Assembly: GCA_905182995.1 (NCBI GenBank)
Contig: CAJJDP010000042.1
Span: 240,417-304,416 of the forward strand
Origin: Paramecium octaurelia
Taxonomy: Eukaryota > Ciliophora > Oligohymenophorea > Peniculida > Parameciidae
DNA: 64,000 nucleotides
Direction of reading: 5' to 3'
Shown here: one piece after another, positions 28,171-41,247 of the stretch
How the letters are laid out: every line of letters begins with the position of its first letter
How positions within the stretch are numbered: the stretch's first letter is position 1
The notes under the pieces: generated by a model
Told to the model about the DNA's origin: nothing
Database searches by the model: none
Seen by the model: only the letters and a program-made list of their open reading frames with translations
Made by a program: the position numbers and the translations under genes

Positions 28171-28925
28171 ATGAGTAGAAATCATAAAAAACAAGAATAA
28201 AATATTGAGCCAGCAATCAAATAAATGGAATTTAGAAAAAGAAGAGGAGAGAAAATGAATTATCTGATGAAACGTGAATTACCTGAAGAAGACGATTTTT
28301 GGAATAATAACAAATATTTTAATTAAGATAATATCGATGATGATGAGTCTTATTAATAAAAGGAAAACTAAAAAGAGGATAGTTTTGATTCAGATTTTAT
28401 TGATTCATCAGATTCAGAAGAATCTGAAGAAGATAATCAATCTCATAAATCAACTACAAAAAAGGTGGATAAAGAAAAAACTAGAGTAATTCGTAGTGTT
28501 AGTAAAACTTCTTACATCCATGATCATTTCAATCAAGAATATTTAATCCGAGAGGCTGTCTAAACAGAATTGCGCAATAAGTATAATTTATTAATTATAT
28601 TAGAGTTTCACTTTAATATCTTATACAAATTGAGGAGGACAAGAAGAAAATTAAAGTTGAAAGAGAAAATGTGATTGATGGCCCAATCATTAGATAATTA
28701 GATAATTAAAATGAGAAAACTTTATAATTTATTAATTTTGAAAAAGGTGAATACCCTTAGTTATTTCTCAACAACTGTAAAAAAAATGAAAAATCTCAAA
28801 AAACTAAATACAAAGATCCTCAAACAGGAATAGGATTTTCCACAATTCAAGAATTTAAAGCAATTAAGAGATAAAATAAAATCTAAGACAAGATCAACTA
28901 ATTAGTAAAACAAATGAATAGTTGA
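28171..28925 (+). CDS. VPS72: YL1/VPS72-like chromatin remodelling subunit
   Basis: About 243 residues with one 23-nt intron near 28581-28603. The N-terminal part has the basic then acidic YL1 pattern: FRKRRGEKMNYLMKRELPEEDDF, with DSFDSDFIDSSDSEE. The C-terminal part holds the YL1 C-terminal domain, with KYKDPQTGIGFSTIQEFKAI matching the K-Y-x-D-P-x-T-G...F-x-x-I core of this domain. YL1 is the H2A.Z-H2B binding subunit of SWR1 and TIP60/SRCAP complexes. The protein is shorter than animal and yeast orthologues, and the middle is reduced. It is divergent from the kinase fusion gene, whose start is 72 bp away. Confidence 0.85.
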
Positions 28926-29276
28926 TTGTTTACAATAATAAATAAAACATATTAATTACAAATTATGATCTTTTTTTTTATGTTTTCAATATCTATTCTA
29001 TAAATAATTCTGATTAAGTTTTAGCAACCCATCTTTAATTTTCTTGCCTTGAGAAATACCAAAGCTTCATTCCTAATTAAAAATATCATTTAAATTATAC
29101 TTTACTTTATTTCAATATTTATAAGTTCATTAATAATAAATTAATTTAACAAGAAGAGAAATATAAATCTAGAGCTTTATTTGAATTTAATTTATATAAT
29201 TGTTAACCTTGATTACAACTTTTAATTAATATTTATTTAAAACTACCTAATATAATGATTTAGTTATAATGCTTCT
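28926..29276. other. Intergenic, no gene seen
   Basis: About 350 bp of AT-rich sequence between the YL1 gene and the next plus-strand gene. No frame, repeat or RNA fold that I can support. Confidence 0.45.
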
Positions 29277-30749
29277 ATGAATTCTTTATTGAAAACTTAA
29301 AAAAATGAAACACACAAAGATTAATAGTATTTTTAGGATAAATACTATATGGTAGAGATATCGTATAATATAATCAATAATTGGTTGTTCGTAATTGATG
29401 ATAAATCATATATTTATTATCACCCAAATATAAGCTAGGATTTTATTATATATAATGTTCAAAAATTAAACAAATTAAATTTCATGAATGAACTAATATA
29501 TAATAAAAGAGAAAATTTTAGGGTTGAAATAAGAAGATAATCTTTGCATAATTTATTTTGTTAGAAGCGGGTTATAAAGTAAGAGAAGAAGAAATTGATT
29601 TCTGAATTGGATTCAGAAAATGAAAAGAAAATTCATGAACAGAATGGCGTGGACAAATATAAATAAAAAGATTATGGTATTTGAGTGTTGATGCTTATGA
29701 TTTAGATGAAACGATCCAGGAATATTTATTTTAAATATTTAATCAAGACAATATTTCAATTGCTTTTAGTATAGATTTAATCAATAAAATCCTAAATAAT
29801 TAGGATTTAAGGGAATTTTTCGAAGATAACAAGAAATATAAAACCTTGCTTTAAAGTTTCTTAGTGAAAATGCAACACAAGTTTTCATAATCAACAGAAA
29901 AACAAAAATATGATCAATTATTGTTAACAATCATTGAGTCAGATCTTTTAAAATTATCTGATTTAAAATAAGTAATTATAGTATATAAAATAGTCATTTA
30001 CATATTGTTGCAAAGAATTCATTACAAAAGGCATAACAATTGATAAAGCATTATTTATTAGTAAAATGATGAAAAAATTTCAAAATGCGAGCGAATATTT
30101 TTGGAAAGAATTAAATGAGTACCATGTTACAAATCAATGCGCTTGGTCACTCATTTTATAATTTTTAAGGGAAAACCAATAATAATAAGATATAAGTAAA
30201 TTATTAATTTCAATGATTTTACTGTTAATGTAAATTGCAAAGCCCAAAATATATTAAAGGATTGTCAATGATGAATTAGTAATAACTTTGCGATAAAATT
30301 TGTATGCAAACGAATCATAAGCAATCAAATCTTTAGAATGCTTTAATTATATATTTTTGTAAGGAGAAAGAGAGAAGAGATTTCTGCCTTTGATAATTGA
30401 TGCATTCTTAGATCTTCTTCTTAATAATCCCCATGCATCATATCTGATATCTATATCTATACTGGATTGCTTAGAATTAGTATCCTCAGACTAGAATTTT
30501 GGTTCATCATTACTCAATAACTAGGAACTTATGTATTGCTTGATTTCTATGTTAAACGATGAAATTATGCAGGTCAACGAAGTTGTTCTAAAATTTCTCG
30601 TATGTTATTTAGGATAGTGTAGCGATGACTTTATAATTAGAATAATAGGGGATAGTAATTTTCAAAATGTGGTAGAAGATTTAACAATTTGTCTAAATAA
30701 TAACGTTTAAAAATATGCAAAAAAAATTAAAATGATTTACTTCGACTGA
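29277..30749 (+). CDS. Uncharacterised helical-repeat-like protein
   Basis: About 473 residues after introns of 29 nt (near 29680) and 22 nt (near 29972), multiple of three. The C-terminal two thirds is a series of amphipathic helices rich in Leu, Ile, Phe and Cys (ISKLLISMILLLMQIA, FLPLIIDAFLDLLLNN, ISILDCLELVSSD), the look of armadillo/HEAT-type solenoids. No motif is strong enough to name a family. Codon composition is very AT-rich. Confidence 0.6.
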
Positions 30750-30810
30750 TTATATGTTATGTATAATAAAGATTTTATTAGATGACATGAAATAGTAAGT
30801 TATTATTTTT

Positions 30811-32670
30811 TCATAATTCATTATCAATTATTACATTTTTTCTATTCAATTTCAATTTTGAAGAATCATATATAAGTTCGAATTTGTTATCCAAACACTC
30901 ATAAACAAATTTCTTAGCAGAGTAAAATTATGGAGGAGGATACAAGGGATCGATTACAAGTTTTAGTAGATTGTCAATTAATTATGGCATGAAACCTGTT
31001 AAAAGTGGACCTGTTTGTTCTAAACAAGGGTTTGTGTTAGTTTCAATTAACCAAGTATTATATGAATCATCAATCATGAAATCTAATCCAAATAGTTCAA
31101 ATGTATTTTCTCTCTTTAATGGGTCTAGTAGTTCAGCAGCAGCCTTAAATTAATCTAATGCAATTTGTTTCATTTTCTAATAGACTTAATTGAATTTTTC
31201 AGGTGTTATGTATTTCTTGAATTCTTCAAAGGATATTTTATTACCTTTTTCGAATTTACCATAGTCTTCAGAATATTTTTAAACGGCATCGTTTGTTAAA
31301 TGTATCATTTTGTTAGACAAATTATTTAAATTAAACTCTTTAGATGAAGTTCTTATATAACCATCTTAGTACCAGTATCCTTTTTATCGGCCATTGATTC
31401 CTGTAAATAGAATAAAACATCTGATATCAAATTTTCTTTGATTATATAACAAAGGGTTGGTTATGTATTGTTAAACAATGAATGTTTTGGATGATCCATT
31501 TCTATGTTAATGATTTCCTTTTAAAAACATATTAACCTCATTAATATTTTAAAAGATTTAAATTCCATGCCCTCTATTAGTTAATTCTCCTGGTTTGACA
31601 ATCCAAATTTTTTTGGTATCAAAATTTTGGATCACATAATTTTCCAAATCATATTTATTCTTAATGTGATAAGTTAAAGGAAGAAACTCAAATACATTTA
31701 AAGAATTTAATTCATAATACTTCTTTAGATTCAGAAATAAATTCTTTTTAGATCCTAGATGAGTGTTATTTTGTATATGATTATGGATTTTGGTTGTGGA
31801 AGTAATTTCAAAGATTCTAATATTATTGCAAAACTACTAGCATTGTTCATAATTTAATAGTTTGCCCAATTTTCCAATTTGTTTTTCTTAGAGATTCATT
31901 TATATTACCAAATTTTTAGGAAGCATTTTTGCATAAGGATGGGATTCTGTTTGAGCATCCAAAAAGTCTTATTAAATATTAAAATTATCATTTTTGTCTA
32001 GTTATTCTGAACATGGCATTGAAATAATGAAGTTGTCATTTCTTGCTGATTCCCATAGAAAATTGACATTATCCTTATCATTATCCACAACCAACCACCA
32101 CCATCTTTATTTCAGTAAAGTCTTAACTAGCTATCCATTGTTACTTTTTGATACATTTGCCTTATAGTAATTCACAGTAGGCTTTATGAATAGTCCATTC
32201 GATATATTGACATAATTGTAATACTATCTCATATTTGCGTATTTTTCTTAAAAGTCCTATTCTTAGCAAAATTTCTCCCCTTCATAGTATATGCCATCAA
32301 ACTTCGGTTATTTTTTTATGGATTTACTTCTGAGTTTAACTTACTTACTAGGTGAGATTTCCGGTTAATATGATATCCTTGGTTTCATTACTCTTCTCTC
32401 AAGTGACTTTAATGTATTACCAATTAGAATGCAAGAATCATCATTTTTCTCTTTTGATTAACTATTGGCGATTCTCTTCTTTAAATTTGGATAAATTTAT
32501 TCTGTGGAGTTGTTTTATATGATTTCAGTTCTAAGATTTTAACTAGGAGTAATTCTTGGCATTAATCCATAAGTTTCCCCTGGCTCTTAAAATTTGAATT
32601 TTGGAAACCTTTACTCATATCTTCTTTTCATAAAATACTAGAAACCTTATGGAGAATGAGTTTTTCTCAT
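30811..32670 (-). CDS. Tubulin tyrosine ligase-like (TTLL) amino acid ligase
   Basis: A 619-residue frame with no intron, unusual here. The first 270 residues are basic and disordered. The TTL domain follows in the second half: KKIWIVKPGELTNRGHGI (nucleotide-binding block), FIVQQYITNPLLYN, KFDIRCFILF, MIHLTNDAVQ and the metal/ATP block FELFGLDFMIDDS followed by WLIETNTNPCLE. TTLL enzymes add glutamate, glycine or tyrosine to tubulin C-termini and control axonemal microtubules. Whether this is a glutamylase, glycylase or another class cannot be told from these motifs. It is convergent with the gene ending at 30749. Confidence 0.9.
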
Positions 32671-32792
32671 TTAATTCTAAACTGCTTTGATAATTTATTA
32701 TTAATAAAAATTAATAAAAACCAAGAGAAAGAGTCAAAACAATTCAGTGTTCATACTATTTTTTAATATATATTAATATTATTAATTTGAAG

Positions 32793-33008
32793 ATGAACTG
32801 TGAAGACAACCATATATTATATATTCATTATAAAAGTTTTGATAAACACTTTGTATAAGCATAATCACATGTAAAATACAATTTACAAGTTCAATTAATT
32901 CTTAAGTTCTTACTAAAACATCAATATACTCTGAATTGGAGAATTAATTCTTGCTATAACAATAATTAATTCGAAAATATTATTTAATGTTTATGTTCAA
33001 TCCAATGA
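32793..33008 (+). CDS. Possible small protein
   Basis: A 71-codon frame between two divergent genes (TTLL start at 32670, coiled-coil gene start at 33136). The product would read MNCEDNHILYIHYKS at its start and contain QVQLILKFLLKHQ. Composition is less extreme than random AT-rich frames, but there is no family match. It could equally be promoter DNA. Confidence 0.25.
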
Positions 33009-33135
33009 ATGATATACTATACATTTAGAAGTACTTGAAAATTTAGGGTAGTTATTCTTCATTCCTTTTTATTTGTTTGATTTTCTTAAAAGTAGGTTTG
33101 GTTTTGATTAATAATTATAATTTAATTTTTAACGA

Positions 33136-34541
33136 ATGTATTATCCAACTTGCTAACCCTATTAGTCTTGTCACATTCCTTTAACTCAATGTGTGAGTTA
33201 ACAGTAATGCTTGGTATAGACAACTTAACCTGATATTAATGGAGCTATTATCAATGAAAGAGAATAGTTGAGAATGTAATTGATGGAATTGGAAGACAGA
33301 TATCACATTGACATTGAAGAATTAAAAATAAATCTTCTTTCTGAAAGCGAAAGGATTCTAGTATTACTTTATTCTCATTCCATAGTAAAAATCTTTAAAT
33401 GAATTGGTCTAACAATATGAGCCTTAAATCTATTAGAAGGATTCTCAAATTAATGTATTAACTTAAAAATTGTAAGCAGCTGAAACTGCTCTGCAATAAA
33501 TACAATCTGAGAATGCTAAATTAAAGGAGGTCGTATTCAAAAAAAAGGATAAGATCAAATATTACAAATAAGAAATGGAAAATCAAAGTAACTTTCACTT
33601 ACAGAAATTAAATGAATAAGAATAATTCTGGAGAGAAAGATTGAATAAAGAATTAGTATTATATTATTTCATTGTATTTAGAATTAGTAAAAATAAATAT
33701 TGCTCTAAGAATTTTAATTTGAAAAGAAATCATTAGAAGATCAAATTTATAAACTGAAATCTCAATTGGCTCAATTTGATGAAAAATATCAACAAATTTT
33801 ATTTGATCTAGAAGTATGAATTGCTTTATTAACATAATAGAAAATTAAATAGTAACTATAAGAAAAAACACATGAGTGCGAGGAATGGAAAACCAAATGC
33901 AGGAGACTCGAACATTTAGAATCAATTAAACCATAAGCAATAGAGCATTCTCCATCTAGAGATAGAGTATTGGAATCAAGAATCGAATAATTAGAAAGAG
34001 AAATTCGAATAAAAGATGCTAAATTGGCTAAGAAGAAGGATAAAGTCTAGACTGTTATTCAACATGTGCCTTAATAAGTGATTGTGGAAAAACCTATTGA
34101 AAGAATAATAGAAATTGAAAAGATTATTCCAGTTGAAAGAATTATCAGAGAAAGAGTGCCTGCTAGATAACCAATTGTTGTTTAGCAAAATGTTTAAAGG
34201 AAAGTGGAAAGTGAATCTGAAGATGAGGAGCTAATAGAAGAAATTAGAGTGTTAAAGAGAAAGATTGTAGAATTACAATAAGTAATTGCTAATCTTAAAA
34301 TTTAACTTGATGAATCTCTAAATGAGAGAGATGACCTGTATCAATTTAATTATAAAGTAGACAACATAATTATGATATCCTCCTGGCCAAAGTTAGATAA
34401 CTTGAAGACTTGTTACGTAGCAGAAATAGGGAACTTTAAGATAAGGTCAGTTCCTTATAGCATGTAAAAAAAGATGAAGACAAAATTATTGTTCATGTCA
34501 ATCAGGGCAAAAATAAAACAAGCCATGTTGTCAAAAGATGA
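33136..34541 (+). CDS. Coiled-coil protein with alveolin-like Val/Pro/Glu-Lys motif
   Basis: About 434 residues; introns of 25, 26, 27 and 23 nt restore one frame to TGA 34539. The N-terminus is Cys/Gln rich. The first two thirds are long heptad regions. At about residues 295-340 is a segment with alternating charged and Val/Ile/Pro residues (QQVIVEKPIERIIEIEK, then IIPVERIIRERVPARQPIVV). This resembles the EKxxEVP-type repeats of alveolins, which form the membrane skeleton beneath the ciliate and apicomplexan surface. A second coiled coil (ILLAKVRQLEDLLRSRN) closes the protein. A cortical skeleton role is inferred from that motif alone. Confidence 0.72.
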
Positions 34542-35025
34542 ATAAAATAAAACTATAACATCTGATTTATCGATTATATCAATTTATTATATTTGCGAAT
34601 ACCCTTTTTCTTAACAGTTTATTTTCTTACTATACAAGGCATTATATTTGATTATAATCTATTAATATATTATTATGTTGATTTATAATTCTTTTTTAAA
34701 TGTTTATCTAAGCTAGTTTATTAAATTAAAAACAACACAATGATGTTTTTAAAGAATTTTATTAAACCATTAATTGAAATACCTACTATTGCCTTCTTAT
34801 AAATGATACTTATGTAAAAATAGAAGAGATTAATAAAATGATAAAATTTGTCCTCTCCAAATGTAAAAGAATCCAAATTTAGAGAAGACCTTTTAAGCCT
34901 AGACAACTGGAAAATGGCACAATATTAAATGTAGATTATTAGGCATTAATATTTATGATTATTAATCCTTTGAGGAACTAAATTATTTTTTAACGTTTCA
35001 TTGAATGATAAATAATGATTGCTCA
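34542..35025. other. Intergenic, no supported gene
   Basis: About 480 bp between convergent genes. Two short plus-strand frames exist (starting MMFLKNFIKPLIEIP at 34741, and IKFVLSKCKRIQIQ further on), but I found no intron that joins them, and each is too short to support alone. Confidence 0.4.
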
Positions 35026-36265
35026 TCAAATTTCTTTTTCATAGTCATTATATTCTAACAATCTATATGCTGCCTAATAAGCACCTTCTAATCCCAAGGA
35101 AGCCTATTTGATCACATAAATAGGTATCTAATCGAAAATTTCAGCTAAATGAGGTCTATATTTAATGTAGTCTTACTAAAAACTATACATTAGAAATAAT
35201 TACTAAAAAATTGACTTATGGATTATTAATGATGTAATTGGCAACTCCAATAGAGATATTACCAAACAAATAAATTCCTCCATAAGGCATTGTATTGCAA
35301 ACTAGATCTCCAATAACTGTTCCATAACTAGTTAAGAAGAAATCCACAACTTTTTAGCATAATTCATCTTTCTTCTCAACACCATATTGAAATACTTATG
35401 TCGATGGGAATTATTTGAAATCATTCTTATCCTGAAATCATAAACATCAAAGAATTACTTCAAATAAGGCTTTATCAAGATCCTTTTCAATTTAAGTCTC
35501 CAATCCAAGTCTTCCCTTTAAAAAGGTATAAATATATGGAACAGCTTAACCTGCCATTGCTTTTTCTGCAACTATCTAACCTAAACCTAATCTCTTTCTC
35601 AAGTATTAAAGATATTCTATTTCTAAATCGTTGGATGGAGAATATCCTACGTGTCCTCCTTCACAAGGCCTTAAATATAGTTAAATTTCACTACCATATA
35701 TTGTATTCCCATGCATGATTCTCTTTCAAAGAGGGGATTAATCTTGCTACGCCTAATCCAGTTCCAGGACCAATTACAGTTTTGACTGAATTTTCTTTTG
35801 GATCTGGATTTTTTGGATTCAACTGGATCAAGTCTGTTTGCTAAAGACCCAAAATTCCGTATGCCACTGCCTAGAAGTCATTAATCAGGAGAAATGGTTT
35901 AATGTTGAGTGCTTATCCAATGGCATTTCCATCTACTTAAGGCCATTTAGTATTAGCCATCAAAGTGGAATTATTTTTGATTGGCCCAGCAATGCCTAAG
36001 ATATATAATAGTACAAACCTATAATGGCAAATTAAGGAAGATTATCCTTTTATACATCCTTCAAGTATTCAACAATATAGTCCTGGAATTGAGGGTACAA
36101 ATCTGTGTTATAGGATGTAAATGGTTTGAGTTAAGGAGCTTTTTGGTATGTCAACTTGAGAGAGATCTTGACGAGTTGGAGACGAACATTTGTTCCTCCC
36201 ACATCACCTATCAAGCAACTAATTTCTTAATCGGGCTAAAGATCCTTAAATATTTGAGACGTCAT
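35026..36265 (-). CDS. Glucokinase, bacterial (Glk) type
   Basis: About 378 residues in five exons (introns 23, 25, 27 and 28 nt), multiple of three. Motifs follow bacterial-type glucokinases rather than eukaryotic hexokinases: phosphate-binding LIGDVGGTNVRLQL at the start, then IAGPI, LLINDFQAVAYGI with the catalytic Asp, IGPGTGLGVA, CEGGHVGYSP and the C-terminal GGIYLFGNIS. The enzyme phosphorylates glucose with ATP at the entry of glycolysis. Glk-type enzymes occur in several protists and are usually explained by ancient transfer from bacteria. Full length for the family. The gene lies 31 bp after the end of the next gene on the same strand. Confidence 0.9.
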
Positions 36266-36296
36266 TATTAATACAATATATTTATTTATAGATAAT

Positions 36297-37009
36297 TCAT
36301 TTGTAGAATTTGCTATTAGCATTTTTTAATAGTTTGTTTATGTTCGATTATAATCCTACTAATTCTGAAAGGTAACCATTACTCAAAGATGAAATGTCTG
36401 TTTATTATAGATCCGATAAGTGATTAGAGATTTTAATTATTTCTGTTAAAGATACTCTCTCTGTTATTGGTTTACTCTTTCGAGAAAAATCGATGATATC
36501 AGAACTGGATTTGAAGGCACCCATTAGATCTCTTTTTGATGAGTAAGTCTTATAATTATCCTTTTCAGTAAAGGATCCAAAAGCAGATGGATATATATTA
36601 CTTCGTTTAATATCATCAACTGGGTTTGATTACTTTTGACTTGGAGAATAGATGGCATGAGTCAAACCCATTTTGATAGGGGATTCCTATTTTGGAAATT
36701 TGTTTTCCAGATGATTTTTCACATAAGAAGTTGACGATCGTGATGCTAATGCTTAGGATGATAATTTTTAATCTGAGTTCTTAAAATTATACAAAAGATC
36801 ACTCTTCTAAATAAATTTCTGATTTTCAAATCCTTATACTCTTGATTATACTTTATCACGTATTCCTTTTTTGACATCACTCCATGATTGATAGTCCAAT
36901 CTTTATTGTATTTCTGTACATTTTGTAATTGGAATATCGAATTTACAAGGAGATGATCTAATCTATAGGCATAAGATGAAAATTATACAGGAGAATACGT
37001 AGATCTCAT
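36297..37009 (-). CDS. Uncharacterised Ser/Lys-rich protein
   Basis: About 229 residues with one 23-nt intron near 36794. The first 70 residues look structured (VQKYNKDWTINHGVMSKKEY). The rest is Ser, Asn and Lys rich (SSQALASRSSTSYVKNHLENK, FSRKSKPITERVSLTEI) with probable phosphorylation sites. No family recognised. Frame and spliced length are consistent. Confidence 0.6.
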
Positions 37010-37423
37010 TAACAGTTAAATTTATTATTAGTTTATTAATGACTTATTAGTATTAAAGAAATTATAGCTAATAATATATATAAATATCTTGAAGAACTTC
37101 CTTTTTATAGCTTTGTTTGATGAGAATCATAAAAATTAAAGTAAGAAATAATATTCATTATAGTAAATATGCAGAATAAAGAGAGTGTTATAAAACTATG
37201 TGATATTTTTCTCCTATTCTAGTTTCTTAACATATCCTAACTACAAATGTTTCTAATTATGATTAATATATATATTATTTCGTATTCATTAAACAAGGAT
37301 ATTCAAGGAAATAAATTTATTTCATTTTAATTTGCTTAAGTTAATGTAATTCCTTCTAATAATAAGAATCGCGTTTAATTATTATATATATATTTATATA
37401 ATTAGCTATCAATATAAAATAAT
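37010..37423. other. Intergenic, divergent promoter region
   Basis: About 410 bp of very AT-rich sequence between divergent starts. It must hold both promoters. I see no gene, RNA fold or notable repeat. Confidence 0.5.
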
Positions 37424-40199
37424 ATGGATTAGCAGGAATCAGCAAGATCGATCAACATAAGTTAAAGTTCAATTGATTATTAGTATAGGTTCTTCACGTT
37501 TTTCAGATAAATTCTAACCTTAATTGATTCAGATGAACGCTAATCAAATCCAAAAGAATTAATTGGATAATTAAGATTTCAGTCCTGTATATGAGAGATC
37601 AAACGATGAAATAGCACACGATAAATAGTTGAGACAAGCTAGGGCTAATCTAAAGAAAACATCAAATTATTATGTAAATCAATTAGTACATATGTAAGAC
37701 AGCTTCTTAATTCCCATAAGACAGAATTTAAAATGCAAGAGGCAGCAAGATTATGCAATTAATCAAATAGAAGAATCAATTAAAAAAGTTTAAGGAGAAA
37801 CTATTTCAAAATGCCCACATATATCCTCGTCATCCGAATGAATAATTACTTAGTTTTTTGGAAGAGTAATATATTCACAAAAATCAGCATCATCAAAAAA
37901 ATTCATAACAAGAGTCTAGATTCGATTAGGTTCATATGGAGTTACTGAAGAGCATAGAGAATGTTTAATAATAACACAAAATTCCAATAATAAATCCAAC
38001 AGGTAAATTTTATATGTTTTGGCAATTCTTAAGACTTATTTAAATAATGTTCTTGCTGTGGTGGGTACCATTCAAGATATCATTTGACCCACCAAAGACT
38101 TCTGCTATGAATTAAATTGAAAATTTACTCATCTACTTATTTGGAGTTGATTTAATAATTAAATTGAATAGAGGTATGATAGATCAAGGACAAATAGTCT
38201 ATGATAGGTTAAAGATTATGAAACACTACATCATCTATGAATTATACGAAGATGCCATCTATCTAATTACATTGACATTTGTTATTGGCAGTGATCCCAT
38301 AACAATATATTTCTTCCCTGAAGTTATTGTATTAATACAATTTACTTTAAATTTCATCAAACTCAAAAAAACTATTAATAAATATGGAGAGATGTTTGCA
38401 ATTCAATCAAACTTCACTGAATTTGTCAGTCTGTCTCAATTAATTATTTTAATCTTTTACTTTGCTCATTTTATGGCTTGCATTTGGTATTATGTTGGTA
38501 ACATGAGTTAATCTTCCTTCTCAAATTCATGGATTCAACAACAGAATTTACAAAATTCTGCAGTATTTCATAAATATGGTTATTCATTTTATTGGGCAAC
38601 TGCTACCATGGTAACTGTTGGTTATGGCGATGTCACACCATAAAACATTTATGAAGTTCTGTGTACAATTATTATGATATTCTTTGCTAGTGTGGTATTT
38701 GCGTTTTCAATAAATGCAATTGGAGTGATATTCTCAAATATTGATTTACAAAAGCAGTCCTATAAAAGGAATCTTATGTTGATCAACCAATATATGAATT
38801 AAAACGAAGTTTCTTTGCAATTGTAAAGCAGAGTCAGAAATTACTTAAAATATTATTATGAACAATAAGTAAAAGGGAATAAATAAGAAATTAATTCGAT
38901 TATCGAGAAGTTGTCTTACAACCTAAAATAAGAATTATTGGAAGATGTTTAAATTAGAGCAATTAATTGTGTTGATTTCTTTACTAAGAATTTTCAACCA
39001 TCTACCATTCATCAGATTGCTTGCAGAATGAATATCCAACAATATACACCTAGAGAAATCATCTTCCAATCTAACTCCATTGATGAAAATTCAATATACA
39101 TAATTCAAAAAGGGGAAGTCAATCTTATTGACAATAAAACTAATAAAATCATATAGAAATGCTCGAAAGGATAATGCTTCGGAGAGTTTGAATTTTTAAC
39201 TTCCTAAAAGAGATAAACCAAAGCTATTAGCGCTACCTTTAGTTCCATTTATAGAATGAGCAGAGAGACATTTCTTGATATCATAGCTGAGAATTCTATC
39301 GACTTTTAAAAGTATTGTGAAATGAGAGACAAGGTTCTATTTCATTATAAAGACTTGTCAATTAAATGTGCTGCTTGTTAAGGAGATCACCTATTCAATG
39401 ATTGCCATTATATCACTTATAGACCTGATACGGAATTCCTTGTAAAACGATAATTATACAATTCCAATCAAGATAGATCTACTTTTACTCGCAAAAATTT
39501 GAGATTCTAAAGAATCTTCAATAATCATGAAGAGCATGAACCCCCCAATAAAATACAACAATAAGATGAATAAAGTGTCTCTGAAGATTCTGTGAATAGA
39601 TAAAACTCTAGTGTTCTTGAAAGTGAACACCAAAATATTCTTCTAAATGATGAAACTACCTAACACATTAAAAAACGTATCTCTCTCTGGGTTACTAACC
39701 CTGAATAACCAGCGATGGAGGAAAAAAGTATATAAAATTAATTAAAGTAGAATCTATCTAAAAATCTAATCGGCACAATAGTGACAGTCCTAATACTAAG
39801 CAATATAAAAAATCACTCTATAATTCCTCTTAGGATCAATCTAAAAGATATGTCAATAATCAATATCTTTAAATTAGTGATTAATAATAATTGCATTAAC
39901 AAGTAATGAATTCATCTAATACTTCTTAAACAAAAAGTAATCATCAATTCAATCAGTTGGAACATATACAATCATTCCATTCATACAATTTTGAATTAGA
40001 TAAAATGGAAACATTTCAAATCTACTTCCCACAAAACAATATATTGAATGTTCTCAATTCTTACTAATAATAATAGAAATTACAAAAACTATATAAAATC
40101 AATATTTCCTCCAATAAATATAGATTTATATTTATCCAGAAGTAGCCCTTACCAAATGCCTTCAAAAGGTCATTGTATCGTGTCAATAGTTAAAATTGA
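37424..40199 (+). CDS. Voltage/cyclic-nucleotide-gated type K+ channel
   Basis: About 899 residues, introns 28, 25 and 23 nt, multiple of three. A Gln/Asn-rich N-terminus precedes a six-helix channel core. S1 is MFWQFLRLIQIMFLLWWV and S2 is IENLLIYLFGVDLIIKLN; S3, S4-like and S5 helices follow, then a pore helix with the K+ selectivity filter TVGYGD and S6. A C-linker and cyclic-nucleotide-binding domain come next (IIFQSNSIDENSIYII, then GQCFGEFEFL), similar to EAG, HCN and CNG channels. The S4 segment (FPEVIVLIQFTLNFIKLKK) lacks the Arg-x-x-Arg ladder. The tail is long, Asn/Gln/Ser rich. It would move K+ across the plasma or ciliary membrane; gating by cAMP or cGMP is inferred. Confidence 0.92.
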
Positions 40200-41247
40200 T
40201 TTTATAATTATTTATAATACCAGAATTAATTGATTTAATTATAAAAACTAATACTGAATTAATAATTAAGTGATTCTGATGATATAAAAATTTTGATTAA
40301 TGTTTTGATCTTAATGGCATAGAAATCCTAAAAGTAATATCATCTATTTTAAACTTGATTATTTTAAGAATAATTATTATTTTCAAATATTATTTTTTAG
40401 CAATATTTATATGATATTATATATTAATTTATCATAAAAAAACTATTATTTCATTACCTAACAGGATGATCGAAGAATCTTAGTAACATTAATTAATTAA
40501 AAATTAGTATAAGGAATCTTTTATTAAGAAATATTGAAATATTAGAATATCTAAATTTCTAAATATCTGGTTAAAAGGAAGTAAGACAAAAATGTGTTCG
40601 TACATCAGTTCCTTTATCTTACACAGTTGAGACATGTATAGTTTCTCAAATATTTAGGGTATGGGCCCTACGTTGTGAATTATCACCTAAGTAGTTGGGT
40701 AGCTTATCATTTTACAACTGAATTTAAGGCCTTTTGGTGCCTAACTTTAAGAATATCTTAATCTCTTGACATGGAAGTATCATAAAAACCTTCTATATAT
40801 GTTGAAATCAGTGAATTAAATTAATCATACTAATCGTTCAACATAATTATTACTTGAGAAAAAAGTTAACCTTTTAAGTTTCAAAATTTACATGAAATGC
40901 GTTAAAACAAAGACAATTGTTAGTCAATTTCTAAAATGTTAGAGTTGTTCAACCAGTAACTAAAATTACTCATTCTTACATTATTGTCATGGTTAAATTG
41001 ACCCAGTTACTTATTTTCCGAAATTTTAATTGATTGAGTCTTCCTATAAAGAATTAAACATTAATTTTTTAGTTGACAGAATAACAATTACATAAACCTT
41101 ATTCAATTAGATTCAATCTATAGAAACACTAATAGAAATAAAATTTAAAGTTTGATTAGTAATATTAGAAATAAATATTTAATTATTATTAGTTAATTTA
41201 ATTATATTTTAGGAATAAAAACTTTTAAAAATTCTATAAATTTCTAA
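40200..41247. other. AT-rich noncoding region
   Basis: About 1 kb with no frame I can defend. A minus-strand stretch around 40640-40800 reads like short coding fragments (for example ILPCQEIKIFLKLGTKRPQ), but it lacks a consistent frame and may be a relic. Confidence 0.4.
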
